NCBI RefSeq assembly: GCF_047496725.1
Contig: NC_132983.1
Coordinates: 5,309,501-5,373,500 of the forward strand
Length of the DNA stretch: 64,000 nt
Source of the DNA: Anoplolepis gracilipes
Lineage: Eukaryota > Arthropoda > Insecta > Hymenoptera > Formicidae
Direction of reading: 5' to 3'
Below the pieces are notes generated by a model that saw only the letters and a program-made list of their open reading frames with translations, was not told where the DNA came from and did no database searches. Below, piece after piece: positions 24,341-37,772 of the stretch (positions are counted from its first letter, which is position 1; each line of letters begins with the position of its first letter). The translations under genes and the position numbers were made by a program.

Positions 24341-27300
24341 GCAGCAGCAGCAGCAACGTCAACTGCAGCAAAATCAGATTGTTTCGTCGAATCAGGCATC
24401 GTTATCGGCAGGTGACCTGCAACAGTGCCACAAAATGACTGACCAACGAGAGCAGCAACAGCAGCAGCCGCAATCTCAAGCTCAGCAGCAACAGCAGCAG
24501 CAGCAACAACAAACCAAAGGCCATGAAGAACCGCGAACGAATCTGATCATCAATTATCTTCCGCAAAATATGAACGAGAAGGAACTGTACAGTCTGTTTG
24601 TGACGATTGGTCCGGTCGAGTCCTGTCGAGTCATGAAGGATTACAAGGTAAATTGTATGAAATTATGTGAATGTGTTTTTATATATATAAAACACATTGT
24701 TTTATATATATATATTTTATATACATATATATATGTATAATACTAATTTTACCATTTATATAGACTGGTTACAGTTACGGCTTTGGTTTTGTAAATTATG
24801 CAAAAGCTGAGGATGCCGCGACGGCGATAAGTACATTAAATGGACTTCAAGTGCAAAATAAACGCTTGAAAGTGTCGTTTGCTCGGCCTTCTGGAGAGGA
24901 AATTAAGGAAACTAATCTTTACGTTACAAATTTACCGAGGTAAATTATGATTTATTCTCTGCGAAATTAATTACAATAATGAGAACAATTTATTGTACTA
25001 GAAGGCATGCACTGTTTTTCGTTACAGAAATATAACGGAAAGTCAGATTGAGGACATTTTCAGCAAATTCGGCAACATTGTGCAGAAAAATATATTGAAG
25101 GATAAACTAACCGGTTTACCGAGAGGAGTAGCATTTGTGAGGTGACTTAAAAAAGATGATTAATTTTCAATCATTAATATTGATTTTTTTCCATCTTTTA
25201 AATATTAATAAAGATTTATGTTTATACAGTTTGTCGAAGCAACTTGTATTTATAAATATCTATACATATTTATTTATATGTATGGTAAAGGGAGGAAAAG
25301 TAGGTTCATGAATCTAATAAATTTGAAACTCTACATATCTATAATATATACAATATATATCTATCAAGTATGCGTATAAATAATGTGCGATACTGAAAAT
25401 TGGAACAAGTTCAAAACAGCTGTTTGCGGCAATCATTTTATCGTTACACAACGCGGTGTATGTATCTATGCGTGCATATTTATTTTGCAAAAGTTTCCTG
25501 CCAAAGTATTTTTGTACATCTCTTGGTTTCAATTGCATAATTTTGATACGCTCCCTTTAGTTTGGCCTAGATAAAACATACGAATAAACTAGGGATACTC
25601 TAGAATTGTGGGAAATATATATTATTCGTGCGAAATTAAGTTGTTGTAGTTTATGCCAACAGTTAAGAATCTTATTTGGATTGCCTCCCATTTCGATTTT
25701 ATCTAGCTGAAAAAAGACCACAGAACCAATTAAAAATAAACGGTAGAGAGATTAATGTTTCTCTAATATTTCTAAACTCTTGAGAAATTTTTACATATTT
25801 CAATTAAATTATTATTATTTTTAATAAATAATAAAAATTAAAAGTTAAGAAATTAATAAGATTTTCAATATGAAACAATTTAAATTCCGCGGACAAGAAG
25901 AGCCGTACGCAAGATGGTTGTGCACGTCAATTGGGCGACTTTGCTCCGATAATTTTCTTGCTTACATCTTCAGGGGATTAAAGTGGGATACATATTTAAA
26001 ATCTCAAATTGAGATGTATGCACTCTCTTGATATATGGACCAAGAAAAATTCATATATCATGTGCATAATATTAAAATCAGTTTCACAGAAAAATTATTT
26101 TCCGTGATCATCTTGCGTATGGTTCTTGTTGCCCACGAAATTTGAATGAAAATAATATATATTATTTTCTACTACTTTTTTATGATGCATTTGAAATAAT
26201 AATTTTCCTAATTTGCAGATTCGATAAAAGAGAGGAAGCCCAGGAGGCCATCGCGCAACTTCATGGTACAATACCGGAAGGTGGATCGGAACCACTTAGC
26301 GTAAAAATCGCGGAGGAACATGGGAAACAAAAGGCAGCATATTACGCAGGCTGGCAAGCGGGATACAATCAAAGTCGCGGTAAGTAATTTGATATAAACA
26401 TTGCGCGAGACCAGCTACTCATTAATAGATATTATCTCTACCTGGCAGTGGTAATCGATAAATTAAGCGTATTGTTTTCTAGTTGGAATTCAAAACTCTC
26501 TTAGGAGACAATGAAAAAAGAGTGGAATTAGCGCTGCCAGGCCAAGTTTGCATTTTTTCGCTTCTAATTGAATTCTATGCTAAAATATATAGTTGAAATG
26601 ACTTGCATCTCTTTTATCGTAATACTGTAATACGATTGCTGTAATACGTATAGTTTACATAGGAAAGCACTAATCTCACACTCGATGTTACTTGCGATGT
26701 TTATTTCCATGTTTTGATCGAAAGATTATTATACTTTATTCTATTTGCCTGTGTGATGTGTCTTTGGATCGAATATGATTCTGTTGATCTGCGTATATTT
26801 TCGATTGTATTTCGCATCTCGATATGTCTCAGAGATTTGGTAGACATAGATTTTTCTTTTTATACGGTGCAAAATGCTTCTTTTGTCGCGACAGAGTCGT
26901 TACTCTTACTATTGTATTATATATATTTCCGCGTTTCAAAATCTTTTGCATCACGCAGCATTTTTTTCTCACGATTCGATAAAAAAATCTTTTATTTTAT
27001 CGTATCGCCAATAGTAATAAGTTGCTATTCATACATACACATAATAACTTTTTATTTATTTTTTTCTTTTTTTTTTCTTTTTTTCTTTTTCTTCTGTCAT
27101 GCTATTTATCTAACGTTAAAAATGTTTTGTCAGATAAGATGGCTGCATCTAAATCAGACCACCACGACTTAACGCACTAAGCACCTTTTGTGTACACAGA
27201 GAACCGAAAGGGTGTTTATATTCTGACACGTGTTACACACACACACGACCCACGTTCAAATGCGGTGACAGATCTCCGCGAAACGATTGGAGACACGGTT

Positions 27301-28091
27301 CCTCGCTCGTGTCTCTTTACTCCTCTATCTTCGCGCGCGCGTCCTTTTTTCTCTCCACTTTCCAAAGTCGTGCGCATGACTCGATGTGAAAGAAGAGACA
27401 CCGCTTGGCTTTCGGGCGGTTCTCGTGAAAAAAAAAAAAAAAACAAAAAAAACAAAAAAAGAAAAAAAACGAAAAAAAAAGAAAAGAAAATTGAAAGGAA
27501 AGTAACAAAGAAAACCGCTTAAAGGGCTCGCTCGCGCTAACTGCAACTGAGCAAGCAAGAATGCAGTGCTGTGATACAAGAGTCTTGTGTGTGATCTGGT
27601 GACGAGATACGTGAGGTACGCGGCGTTTTGTGCGGTATATAAACACCTCACCCGGGAGATGACACAGAGCTCCGTTGCCGCACAAAGAAAAGAAAATGCC
27701 GTTTCATAGAAACTTTGAGTTTGAATGCTGGTTTAGCTGGACCGATTAACTTAACGATCGATCTTTCGCCTATCTTGTGTTTTTTTCTTAGCTCTGCTGC
27801 TATTGTTCGTTTTTTCGCTTGATTCTTTGTTGTTAAGAGTTGTACTCTACTACTGTTGACCATGTACGATGTTAACGAGCACACAGTAGCTTCGCGTCCG
27901 CGCCGATATTGATATCATGTTCCATATATATGGCTGATGCTCTTTGTGCTTTAGCGTGACTAAGGCGGTTAAGTTTTGTATGATATTTTGTTATATATAT
28001 ATTATTATTATTATTATTATTATTTTCTATGTCCGAAATATATACTTTGTTTTCACAAACTTTGAGTGTACGTTCTGTCTTTCATACGTAA

Positions 28092-28131
<40 letters not shown>

Positions 28132-28720
28132 TTCTCTCTTTCTTTTTCTTTCTCTATTTTTCCAATCCTATTTAATTTTTAAGCAAATCCAGAGCGAGTT
28201 AGGCAGTTTCATAAATTATGCGCGTTATTCGATTATTATGTTGTTTAAAGAAAATGTTTATTTTCTAAAAAAAAAGAAAAAAAAAGAAAAACAGACATAT
28301 ATGTATATATATTAAGTTGACTTGTAAGGTTTTAGATTTTTAAGTTGCGAATTAATTTTGCACCGTTAGTTTTTTATTTGGAAAATTAATTGTTAAATCG
28401 AGATAAAGATACGAAGATATATCTCGCGCAATTGTCTTTAGCGACTTGGCTGTGGTTTTATTGCGTCTATGCTTTAGTAAGGAATCCAAGTGCATGATGC
28501 TGTACCCTTATCGAGCCGTTGTAATGACGCGGTCACGCGTAAAGATGGAACTTGTGTGAGAAAGACCTAATCAATGACGTTTTCATTTCTATGCTTGCCT
28601 TGACTCGTGAAGGAGAGCGTCTGTACCCGGCGAGGAATAAATATCAGCGCTATGCTCATTATCTTTATTAAATAGCGAACGATGTTATCGTTGTGTCGCC
28701 GTGTCGTTGAACGTTCCGTA

Positions 28721-28763
<43 letters not shown>

Positions 28764-29055
28764 CACACGGTCCTTTTTGCAGTTGTAATTAAACGGGGAT
28801 CCACGATCAATCACGATTTGTGGAACCTGGAGAGATTACGGTCGTGTATGTCGCAATGTGTTCCACCCGATGTAACTTGTTGTAATCGCGCGAGGGAACG
28901 TTCGTCGCTCGGCGATTCGTGTGATAGGAGCAATCTTAGCAAATTGTTCGCCGAATCGTTGATTATTTGTATAAATTGTATCGATTCTCACCAATTGTAG
29001 CGTCTCTCTTGTAATTAGGACAAAACGAAATTTCCAAATTAAATTCGTTTTTCTT

Positions 29056-29105
<50 letters not shown>

Positions 29106-30549
29106 TTGGTATCGAGGAACATCGCGCGTATTTCAACGGACATGTATATTTATCCTTAATGTTGAAAAATTCTATTGATTCTACAGCGAAAGGATACTTA
29201 TTTCAAAAGCATTGGTTCATTTTGTAAAGTTTGAGAGAAATTATTTTGTATATTGGCGAAATATATAAATTTTTTTGATGCTTGAATTTATAAGGCGAGA
29301 AGTTTGAAAAGAGAGATGCGCGAATATAAAATTGCGTTGAATACGAAATAGTAAAAAAAATCTTCGATATACTTGGACAGAGTGATTATATCGAAAGTTA
29401 TCATATAATACCAAATATACACCGCAATATAATTTTTGCTCAACGTAAATTAATCGCAATTATTCGCAGCGAGCCTAAGAGTTTTACAATTGTATATAAG
29501 TCTGTTTTGTAATTTTAAGTCCTTGCGATTTTTGTTATTCCGAACACGGTATAGAATCGTTGCCGTATATTATATAACGAACGTGTAATATTTAATACAT
29601 TTTGACGACACATTTTCTTCGAGATCCTTTTTTGGATTAGCGATTCTTCGTACAATGTTACACGTGACGTACGAAAATACGATCAATCCGACAAGAATGA
29701 TTTCAACGATCTGAATGAATAAAAAAGAAAATCGGAGCAGATTTCGTCTCTCTGTGTGCTACGTAGATATACATATATTAATTCTCAACATAAAGGAAAG
29801 AAAAAATAACACTTTATGCGCGCCAGATCTTGTTAGCAGTTACGTATAGCCGCTGCAATCTGTAAAAAATCTACAGATCCAATGAATATTAATTAGACAT
29901 CGTTTCTCGTAGTAGGGATCACGATATTTTTAGAGTTATTCCGTAGCTCGGAGAAAATATCATATACACAATGCTTCCGCAAGCTGAGGATGCGTCCGAT
30001 TATATGTTCTCGGTGGCAATCGTGAATAGAAGAAAAAAAAAAAAAGAAACCAATATACGAAACATTAAAGTACATTGGAGACAGTATGACAATCGATTTA
30101 GCTATCTGAAATTTTTATAAAGCTTATATTTAAGAAAAGAAAAAGTCATAGAAAGATTTCGTCTAGAAAAAATTAATTTGGTCCTATGATATTCGCGAAA
30201 ATTTTTTCCAGCAAATGCTCCCCTAAAATGTTATTTAAATTGATGCTGAAGGATTCTAAAATAGCTAAATCGATTTTTTTGTTCTACAAAAATATACGTA
30301 TACTAATATATAAGTATACTAATCGCCGGCTATATAAAAGCACCGATGAAATACCTTCCATTTGTTCTGTCTGCGACATGTTACGCCACCGAGTGCATCG
30401 AACAATACCAGTATAGTTAGTTAATGATACACGTGTTGAGAGATAGACAAGATATTCGCTCGTTTTTCGTAGAGAATAGAACCTTGTTCTGTCGTCTCGC
30501 GTAATTCTATCGCGGCGGCAAATAACGAATTCTCCCTGTTACACAACCT

Positions 30550-30606
<57 letters not shown>

Positions 30607-31015
30607 GAATCTCGAACGATGTTTTAAACCGATCGATCCGGTGGTGAGAGAGCCAGTAAAATGGTGGATACCAAGAGCTAGGAAATTAATACGTATGTCC
30701 TTTACCTTGACAATCGTTCATCCTTCGTGGATTTATCGCACCACCTTGCCAATTGCTTGCGAAGGAAAAAAATGGAACGCGATCAACACGATCTAGGTGT
30801 GAGAATTTGACGATTTGAGAGACAGTTCTGTCGCATAAAGTTCTATCTAATTCGAAATTTCTCTTTCAATAGTGTGATTTTTTAATCGCGTAGTCTTTTC
30901 AAATAAAATTTTTTTAATAACAAAAAAAGAAAGACACGATATACAGTCAATAAGATATAATTTTTAATTGTTATATATATTTAGAAATTAAAATTTTGTT
31001 ATGGGTGCGTAGCTC

Positions 31016-31050
<35 letters not shown>

Positions 31051-32176
31051 AATCTTTATATTGCTATTTGACTAGCGGATAATGACAAGCATGGAAAACG
31101 GTGGGATTATAATATTGATTCATTCAATCTTGTCATAGATGTGACGCAAGGCTAAATCGTGCTCGATGCTTCATATTATGACTTTCATCGCACGAATAAA
31201 ATATTTGCACCTTAGATGTCTGATCGCGTTCCATTTTTTTCCCGTCTTATCGTAGATCGCGCTTACACGAGAGGGAGGGTGCGTTTTCACCCTTAACACT
31301 GATGTTTATCTTTTTTTAACGCAAACTTTTATTTTACAATGCATACAACATATTTATTGTGTACAGTTAATCGTATATAACAACTGCGGAAAATTTTATT
31401 TACGAAATAACTGCAGAATTCTGCAAGAAACCGCCGCAAGCCCCCGTGAAAATGTCCCTCTTTCGTATACGCAATATAAATATTTCAAAGCTGCGGGTGA
31501 CGTCAGCAGTTAAAAGGGTGAAACCCTAATACGCGTAGCGCGATCAAGGACGCGATCCACCTTGCTCAACGTAAGATATTTAGGCGCTTCTTCGTAAAGG
31601 CGAACTTCGCGAAGTCGAAACTTTTAGGAATTTATTGCGAATGCGCCGGGCGTTTGACCCGCTTCGGCTGCTGACCGATCGATTGTCGGAGAGTTGCGAG
31701 CCTACATGGACTACATTTTTAAACGCCGATGCGTTTGCAGATATGTTTACATGGTAAACGTAGTAAAGCATCAAGTATCGCACAAGCCTAGAAATTAATC
31801 TATAAAAAAAAGTATATATATAGAATCGTTAATTTTCTGCCGTAGCAATTTTCTTTTCCAATTTTGTATCACTTTTTATTTACAATTAGTAAAAATGTGA
31901 TAATAATTTAATAAATAAATATTAAATTCATTTTTATGTTGTGAATGAAGATAAAATTGATGTCAAAAAATGACGACGATACAAAAATAAGTTGGTTTGC
32001 ATTATAAATATGTGATATTTAAATTGTAGGAAGAAGCTTTAATTTTTATTATTAAAAATGCGTGATTTAAATACAATTTAATAATCCTTCCGACGATCGA
32101 TGGATCAACGAATCGATACGTAATATGCTGCACAGTACGATCGCTATTATAGTTGATAAGAAGATCGATTAAACGT

Positions 32177-32247
<71 letters not shown>

Positions 32248-33553
32248 GTATATATGTGTGTGTGTATAATCAGTGAGTTAGATAAATTAATATATAAGGT
32301 ATCTTTCGATCACCGCCATGAGAAGAATTTCCGTCGTCTTTTTGTTTCTTTAATCGTAAACAATCTATACGATTAAATATCTAAATTAAGAAAAATCTTG
32401 CAAATCTTTAATCAGAAAAAATATATTGCAATAATAATTAATATATAAAGAAAATAATTTTTTACTAATAAAAAATATGAATCATAAATGGCTATAACAT
32501 TATATTTATAATTATAATTTTGAAATCAAAAATTATAACATACAACGATATTCGAGAGATTCGTGCTTTTTTTTCTTCGCATAAGTTTGCGATTAGATAA
32601 AATGCGACGTGAGCGTGACTTGACATTGTAATCGAAAGATGCGATTGTAAATAGTTTTAAATTGTTAAGTAGCAAATTGTAAGGTTTAACGGATCGAAGA
32701 ATGTGCGAAATGGTGAATCCCGAAGTCCAGTAGTGCTAACGATGGCTGTGATAAGAATAAGAAAATACTAACGAGAATGCAAAGAGAAAAAACTAAACAT
32801 ACTAGCGAAACAAGCGAATTAACGAAGCTTACAATTAGTTTCCTCTTTTCTCATTTAATTTTTAAATGCGATTTAAATTAATTTCACATGTATTGACATT
32901 TCAATGACACATGTATACAACGTGTCTCTACGTGTCAGCTACATTCAATACACTCCGAAATAATTACATCGATAAACATCGAACTATAGTATAATATAAG
33001 ACAACACTTTCTTTTTTTGTAACGTTTTGTTCTCTGATCAATATACAATGTTAATTTAATAAACAATATACGGGGAGTGAAATTATCGCATTTCTCTTGA
33101 TTACAAGACAAATAGAAAATATATTTCACGAGACCTTTCTAATTTTCAACACATTAATCATTTTTGTAATTTACTGTAAATTAAGTTTCTCAAATCTATT
33201 TTAAAAACATAAAATTTAAATTAATAACACAAAATATATAATTTTATATAAATATATTTTCATAAATACTTAAACTCAAGCTTTTATTTTTTAGTGTTGG
33301 ATAACTCTGCAGTTAATTTTTTAATTAGTATTTAATTAATTGGTTGTTAATTTTAAATATTACAAATTATCTCTAATCGAAAGAAAAAGCGATAATTTAC
33401 TCGAAAACACCCCGTTCTCTCAAGAAGAGAAATTCGCCTTCTTCGGCCTCGGTTAAAAACGCTCGCGACATTCTCGATGATATATCCATCGTATTTTTCT
33501 CTTGTTCATTATAAAATAAAAAAAATATATATATAAATAATATATAATATATC

Positions 33554-33589
<36 letters not shown>

Positions 33590-33709
33590 TTATATATTAT
33601 ATAGTCTACGCAAAAAATATCTGAATTAGCGAAAGAATTAATCGTTTTTAGACGAATCTAGTATCACATTAAGAACAATGTTAACAGCAATGTGACAAAT
33701 ATACACACT

Positions 33710-33774
<65 letters not shown>

Positions 33775-35091
33775 ACACGTACACGTACACGTACACGTAC
33801 ACGTACACGTACACGTACACGTACACGTACACTGACAGATATTACATACGTAGCGATAAAGAGATGATACACACAAAAAACTATGACACTTTATAGCAGT
33901 TACAAATCAATGTTCGTATCTCGTTGTACGGATATTTGTATTTTAACGTGTTGAGCATTAAATGTGAATTATTGTATCGATCAACGCTTTTTGTGCTGAT
34001 GATATGATTGATGTATGATCCTTCGCGCGCGACGTGAAATTGAATTTAGACACGATAATATACAGACAAAGGATAAATTCAATTTTCGAAATACAAGAGA
34101 AAACCGAGTATCAGAAACAATGGCTCTCTCTCTCTCTGTGATACTTTTATACGCATTCGTTTTCCACGAGAAATTACGCTATTAAAATTAAGTGTTAAAA
34201 AAATCAGGTCGCACAAGCGTCGCGTTCTACGAATATTGTTTTTCTTTTGTACCATTTTTATACTCTCGACAATCGGGCAAGTTAAAACATAACGAAGCTT
34301 TCTTCGTGTAAAAAAAAAAAAAAAAAAAAAGAAGAAAGAAATCATCAGGACAAAAAGTACACTCCCGAGGATCAACGTTTCGAGAGAGAGAAAAAAAAAG
34401 GAAGAAACGTGTCGTTAATGATCCTCTGGAGATCCTTTCTTAATCAGTATCTTACATCTTTCCTATTCTCGTTACCGCAGTCGCGAGTTTCCTCGCTGCG
34501 GTCACTCGTTAAATTTGATTAAAACACTAGAAACAGATATATCACGTCTAAGTCATTCGCACGACCTTCTTTTTTCTACCAAATGACGCTTCTCCTTCGT
34601 TTTTTTTCTCTAACATTTTACCGAAAAATCGAAATATATAAATGTTGGAAATGGATATATTTCAAGTATTTATTTGAAAAAAAAAGGAAAAAATATTTAA
34701 AAAATTATATTCCCAAATCTTGTCCATCAATCTCTATCATCGAAAAATTTAGAGATATAATTATAAATGCTAAAATTTTAATGTCACTTAAATATATTCT
34801 AGAGAAAAAAAAAATCTCGTCTGCATGGAGTGGAGTATCTCTGTTCCGTTTGAGAAATTCCGCAAGGCTCTATATCCTAATCTGCGTTAGAGAGAAAAAA
34901 AAAAAAAAAGATTAAGGAGCAGCGTCACACCAAGACCCATCTTCCGAGAAGCAGTTTCAACCGCTCGCTTTCATCTCAGGCGTCCTCACTTTTCCAGGAA
35001 CGGGCGGAGTCGGCGGGGTCGGCGGTGGACGAACCCGTGGTGTCGGAGGTCCACCCGGAATGGGTATCAGCGGCGGCGCCGGCGGCGGTGG

Positions 35092-35126
<35 letters not shown>

Positions 35127-35323
35127 CGGGGATGCTGGGCCGGGCAGGCGGCTTCGGGCCTCGCAGCGGCCCCCACGGCGGCTTCCTCGGCGGAGGCGGC
35201 GGTGGTGGCGGTGGTCCGGGTGCTATGCGAATGGAGAAGATACACCCGCACCGGTTCAATCCAATTGGTATGGGTGGTGGCGGCGGCGGCGGTGGCGGCT
35301 ACGTGCAGTCGCACTTCTGGTGA
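24213..35323 (+). CDS. Sxl: Sex-lethal orthologue: two-RRM RNA-binding protein with poly-Q N-terminus and Gly-rich C-terminus
   Basis: Sex-lethal binds U-rich RNA and controls splicing and translation; outside Drosophila-like flies it usually has no sex-determining role. Exons: 24213-24647, 24764-24939, 25028-25141, 26219-26379 and 34980-35323; phases agree throughout and give 409 residues. The first in-frame ATG after a stop at 24183 is 24213. Residues 29-48 and others up to about 103 are Gln-rich (CAA/CAG). RRM1 is about 109-186 (RNP2 LIINYL, RNP1 YGFGFVNY) and RRM2 about 195-273 (RNP2 LYVTNL, RNP1 RGVAFVRF), with the linker SFARPSGEEIKETN and the Sxl-type tail REEAQEAI and AEEHGK. The KDYK/TGYSYG splice position is characteristic. 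The last exon, after an 8.6-kb intron, encodes long Gly runs and ends VQSHFW. Reading through the donor at 26380 would stop at once (SRGK), giving a short isoform. The last exon is less certain than the RRM exons. Confidence 0.92.
26380..34979 (+). other. Last Sex-lethal intron (8.6 kb), possible long 3' UTR of a short isoform
   Basis: It runs from the donor CGCG/GTAAGT at 26380 to the acceptor tcatctcag at 34979. It is rich in U tracts (27055-27095, and about 50 T at 29050-29100) and in (TC)n at 28098-28135 and 30552-30604. A (TA)n tract lies at about 28725-28755. A higher-complexity block at 31400-31770 has no convincing frame. No alternative terminal coding exon was recognised, though one cannot be excluded. 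Confidence 0.5.
33714..33832. repeat. Compound microsatellite: (CA)n then (CGTACA)n
   Basis: About 58 bases of CA repeat run directly into about ten CGTACA hexamers. The hexamer looks like a CA repeat in which one unit mutated and was then amplified. It lies in the last Sxl intron. Confidence 0.95.
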
Positions 35324-35812
35324 CCGTCGCGACGTCGCGAGGACGATGACCACGACGACGAGGACGAGCAGGACATCCGTGACGACATTACGACGTCGAT
35401 CGCTGGCTAAAGCCATTCTTCTCGTTCGAAATAGGCTCATTGAGAATATTGTATTTTATAATGAATACTATTGAAAACTGGGAAAAGAGGTGGGTCGAGT
35501 AAAACCGGGCTTGGCCAGTTAAACCAGGCAGTTTAACTAGGCCTACTTATTTGTCTAAAATGAAAAGGCAATTCAATGTTAATATAATGTTAATAACAGT
35601 TTTGTTATCAATACTGTAAGAGTCAAGTATTTTATGTACATTTCAACAATTATTTGATCATTTATTTTAGCATCTTTTTTGGATATTATATATATATATA
35701 TATATAATATCTATAATATATATAATATATATATATATATATAATATCTATAATATATATTATATATATATATATTATATTATATATATATATAATATTA
35801 TATATATTATAG

Positions 35813-35843
<31 letters not shown>

Positions 35844-35875
35844 TATAGATATATATATATATATATATATAAAAT

Positions 35876-36044
35876 AAAACAATTTTATTGCTATTAATAA
35901 TAAATTGCTTTTATAATCTTAGAAGCGGGGAAATAATATTATAGATATATCTCCATAATAATATTATATCTATATAATTTATTTCCCCTCTACAAAAATT
36001 ATAATAAAAGAAATGTATTATTAATAACAATAAAATTATTTCTA
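35876..36044. repeat. Inverted repeat downstream of Sex-lethal
   Basis: The left arm (aaacaattttattgctatta onward, through ggggaaataatattatagat) pairs with the right arm, which ends tattaataacaataaaatta near 36040. The centre is near 35948-35955. It lies just after the long (TA)n palindromic tract at about 35689-35871 and 550 bases past the Sxl stop. Confidence 0.55.
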
Positions 36045-36450
36045 ACAACACGTTAAGTTCGAGTTACTTCTTTACAAAATAATTTTATATTGGATTATAA
36101 AATTGGAATATAATTAAATAATGATGGTTTTATTAAATTTTAGACAGGGTACTATGTGCTTTTATTTATTAGTTTAAAATGTTAAACTTTTTGCAGTGAC
36201 AAACAAGTACCCGAATTTGAGACTTTTCCCGGTTTTATTCTACTTTTTCCTCGTGCGATCGTACGTGAAGCTTGAGAGAAAGAGAAATTTAATTAAATAT
36301 TTTAGTTTTTGTAATTACGACACTATTGACGATTTAAATGATGATTAAATTTTAATACGAATCTGCATTGCGAATCATCCATTGATATTATGAATTATAT
36401 GTTGATATTGCACTGATCATATGAAATATGATAAATTCTCCGAGTCGTAT

Positions 36451-36712
36451 CTCCAAAAAGCAACAGATTTTGTGAAAGCATTTATTTATGAATTTATTTG
36501 AAGTAAAGGATGCTTTAGCTTTACTACGACTGGATGACCGTTTTGTGAAATCGCAGGAAATGCAAGATGTTAGACAAATAAAAGGTGATCATAAGTCTAG
36601 AGCAATCGGCAGATTAGTAGGAAAAGGTGGAAGAACAAAATTCACTATTGAAAATGTAACAAAGACGAGAATTGTACTAGCAGATACTACGATACGCATA
36701 CTTGGCCACTAA
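36451..36712 (+). pseudogene. Degraded fragment of PNO1 (KH-domain ribosome assembly factor)
   Basis: PNO1 is a KH-domain protein that partners NOB1 in 40S ribosome maturation. The fragment begins LQKATDFVKAF in one frame. After a small frame-shifting insertion near 36487-36500 it continues in another frame as FEVKDALALLRLDDRF, then IKGDHKSRAIGRLVGKGG and TKFTIENVTKTRIVLADT. It stops at ILGH followed by TAA, where PNO1 normally continues. The GRLVGKGGRTKF stretch holds the KH GxxG loop. Only about 85 of roughly 240 residues remain, both ends are lost, and no intron is visible. Either a truncated retrocopy or a copied exon is possible; no poly-A tail was seen. No other PNO1 exon was found nearby. 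Confidence 0.75.
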
Positions 36713-37772
36713 TTGTTTTTATAATATTAAAAATCATTATAGAATATTATAAGAAGCTTTTAATTATACTAATTAAACAAATTATTCTAATTTACATGAA
36801 ATACGTTATTTCATCTCTCTCTTTAGTTTCATTGATCGCTTCAGTCTTACATAATAGTAAAGATAGTCCGTTCCAATTTATCAGAGGGGATGTTTGGTTC
36901 ATATTAGTATAATGAGATAACGAGCTATATAATGAGATAAACGTTAAACATGAATTCCCCGATAAGCTCACGATCTTAAGGATCCTAATCAGTTCCGGCA
37001 AATCTGTGCAGAACAACTAAGAATTTTACGTATTATTGTAAACATTTTTTTTTAATGGTTCTCACTTGAAACTTTACGAGACGCTTAATCATAAGAATGT
37101 TTTACCGTCGAGAGAATGTCTGATAATTTCGTTCAACGTGGTTCTGGATATCGATAGCGCATTCTGCGACGAATGAAGATTTGTATATTTGTGAGACGTT
37201 TTCTTTCTTTTTTTTTTTTTATAAGACAAACGCGGCTTTCAATTATACAAAGTCCTTCCAGGAAAATCCAATACCTCTGACATGTATATATACATGTATG
37301 TATGTCATATACTTGTCATATAAAAAAAAAAACGGAAGATAAACGTCGAAATCAAAGTTTCGAAACGAATTACTATATTTCAGCTAATATTTGGACTAAA
37401 TAATTAAATATTTATAATATTTTTATTGTGAATAAAAAATATATGGCCAAATTTTTATTTTAAAAATATGTAATTTTTATTTGAAAATTATAATATAAAT
37501 TTAAAAATTATAATATAAATTTTGACAATCAAATTCCCAAATTTCCACATTTTAATTATATATTATATATTTTAATGTTAATTAGTATACTTTAGGTATT
37601 GGATCTTCTCAATACACATACATCGTGACCTATGATCGGATTCCAAATCCTTCTAGTTTGTCTCTAGACGAAGAATACGCGAACGTAGTTAATTTAGATT
37701 AAGCGAATTTTAAGCACGTGTTGCATGGAGGAACAGGGTGAATGTAATTTATTTTGATATTTGAGAGCAGTA

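Noticed and set aside
33664..33876. Cys-Val/Cys-Thr repeat frames
   Set aside because: Translations of the (CA)n plus CGTACA compound microsatellite.
34957..35440. Long Pro-rich and Ala-rich frames on the minus strand opposite the last Sxl exon
   Set aside because: They mirror the GGN repeats of the Sxl Gly-rich exon; the plus frame joins in phase to RRM2 and the others do not.
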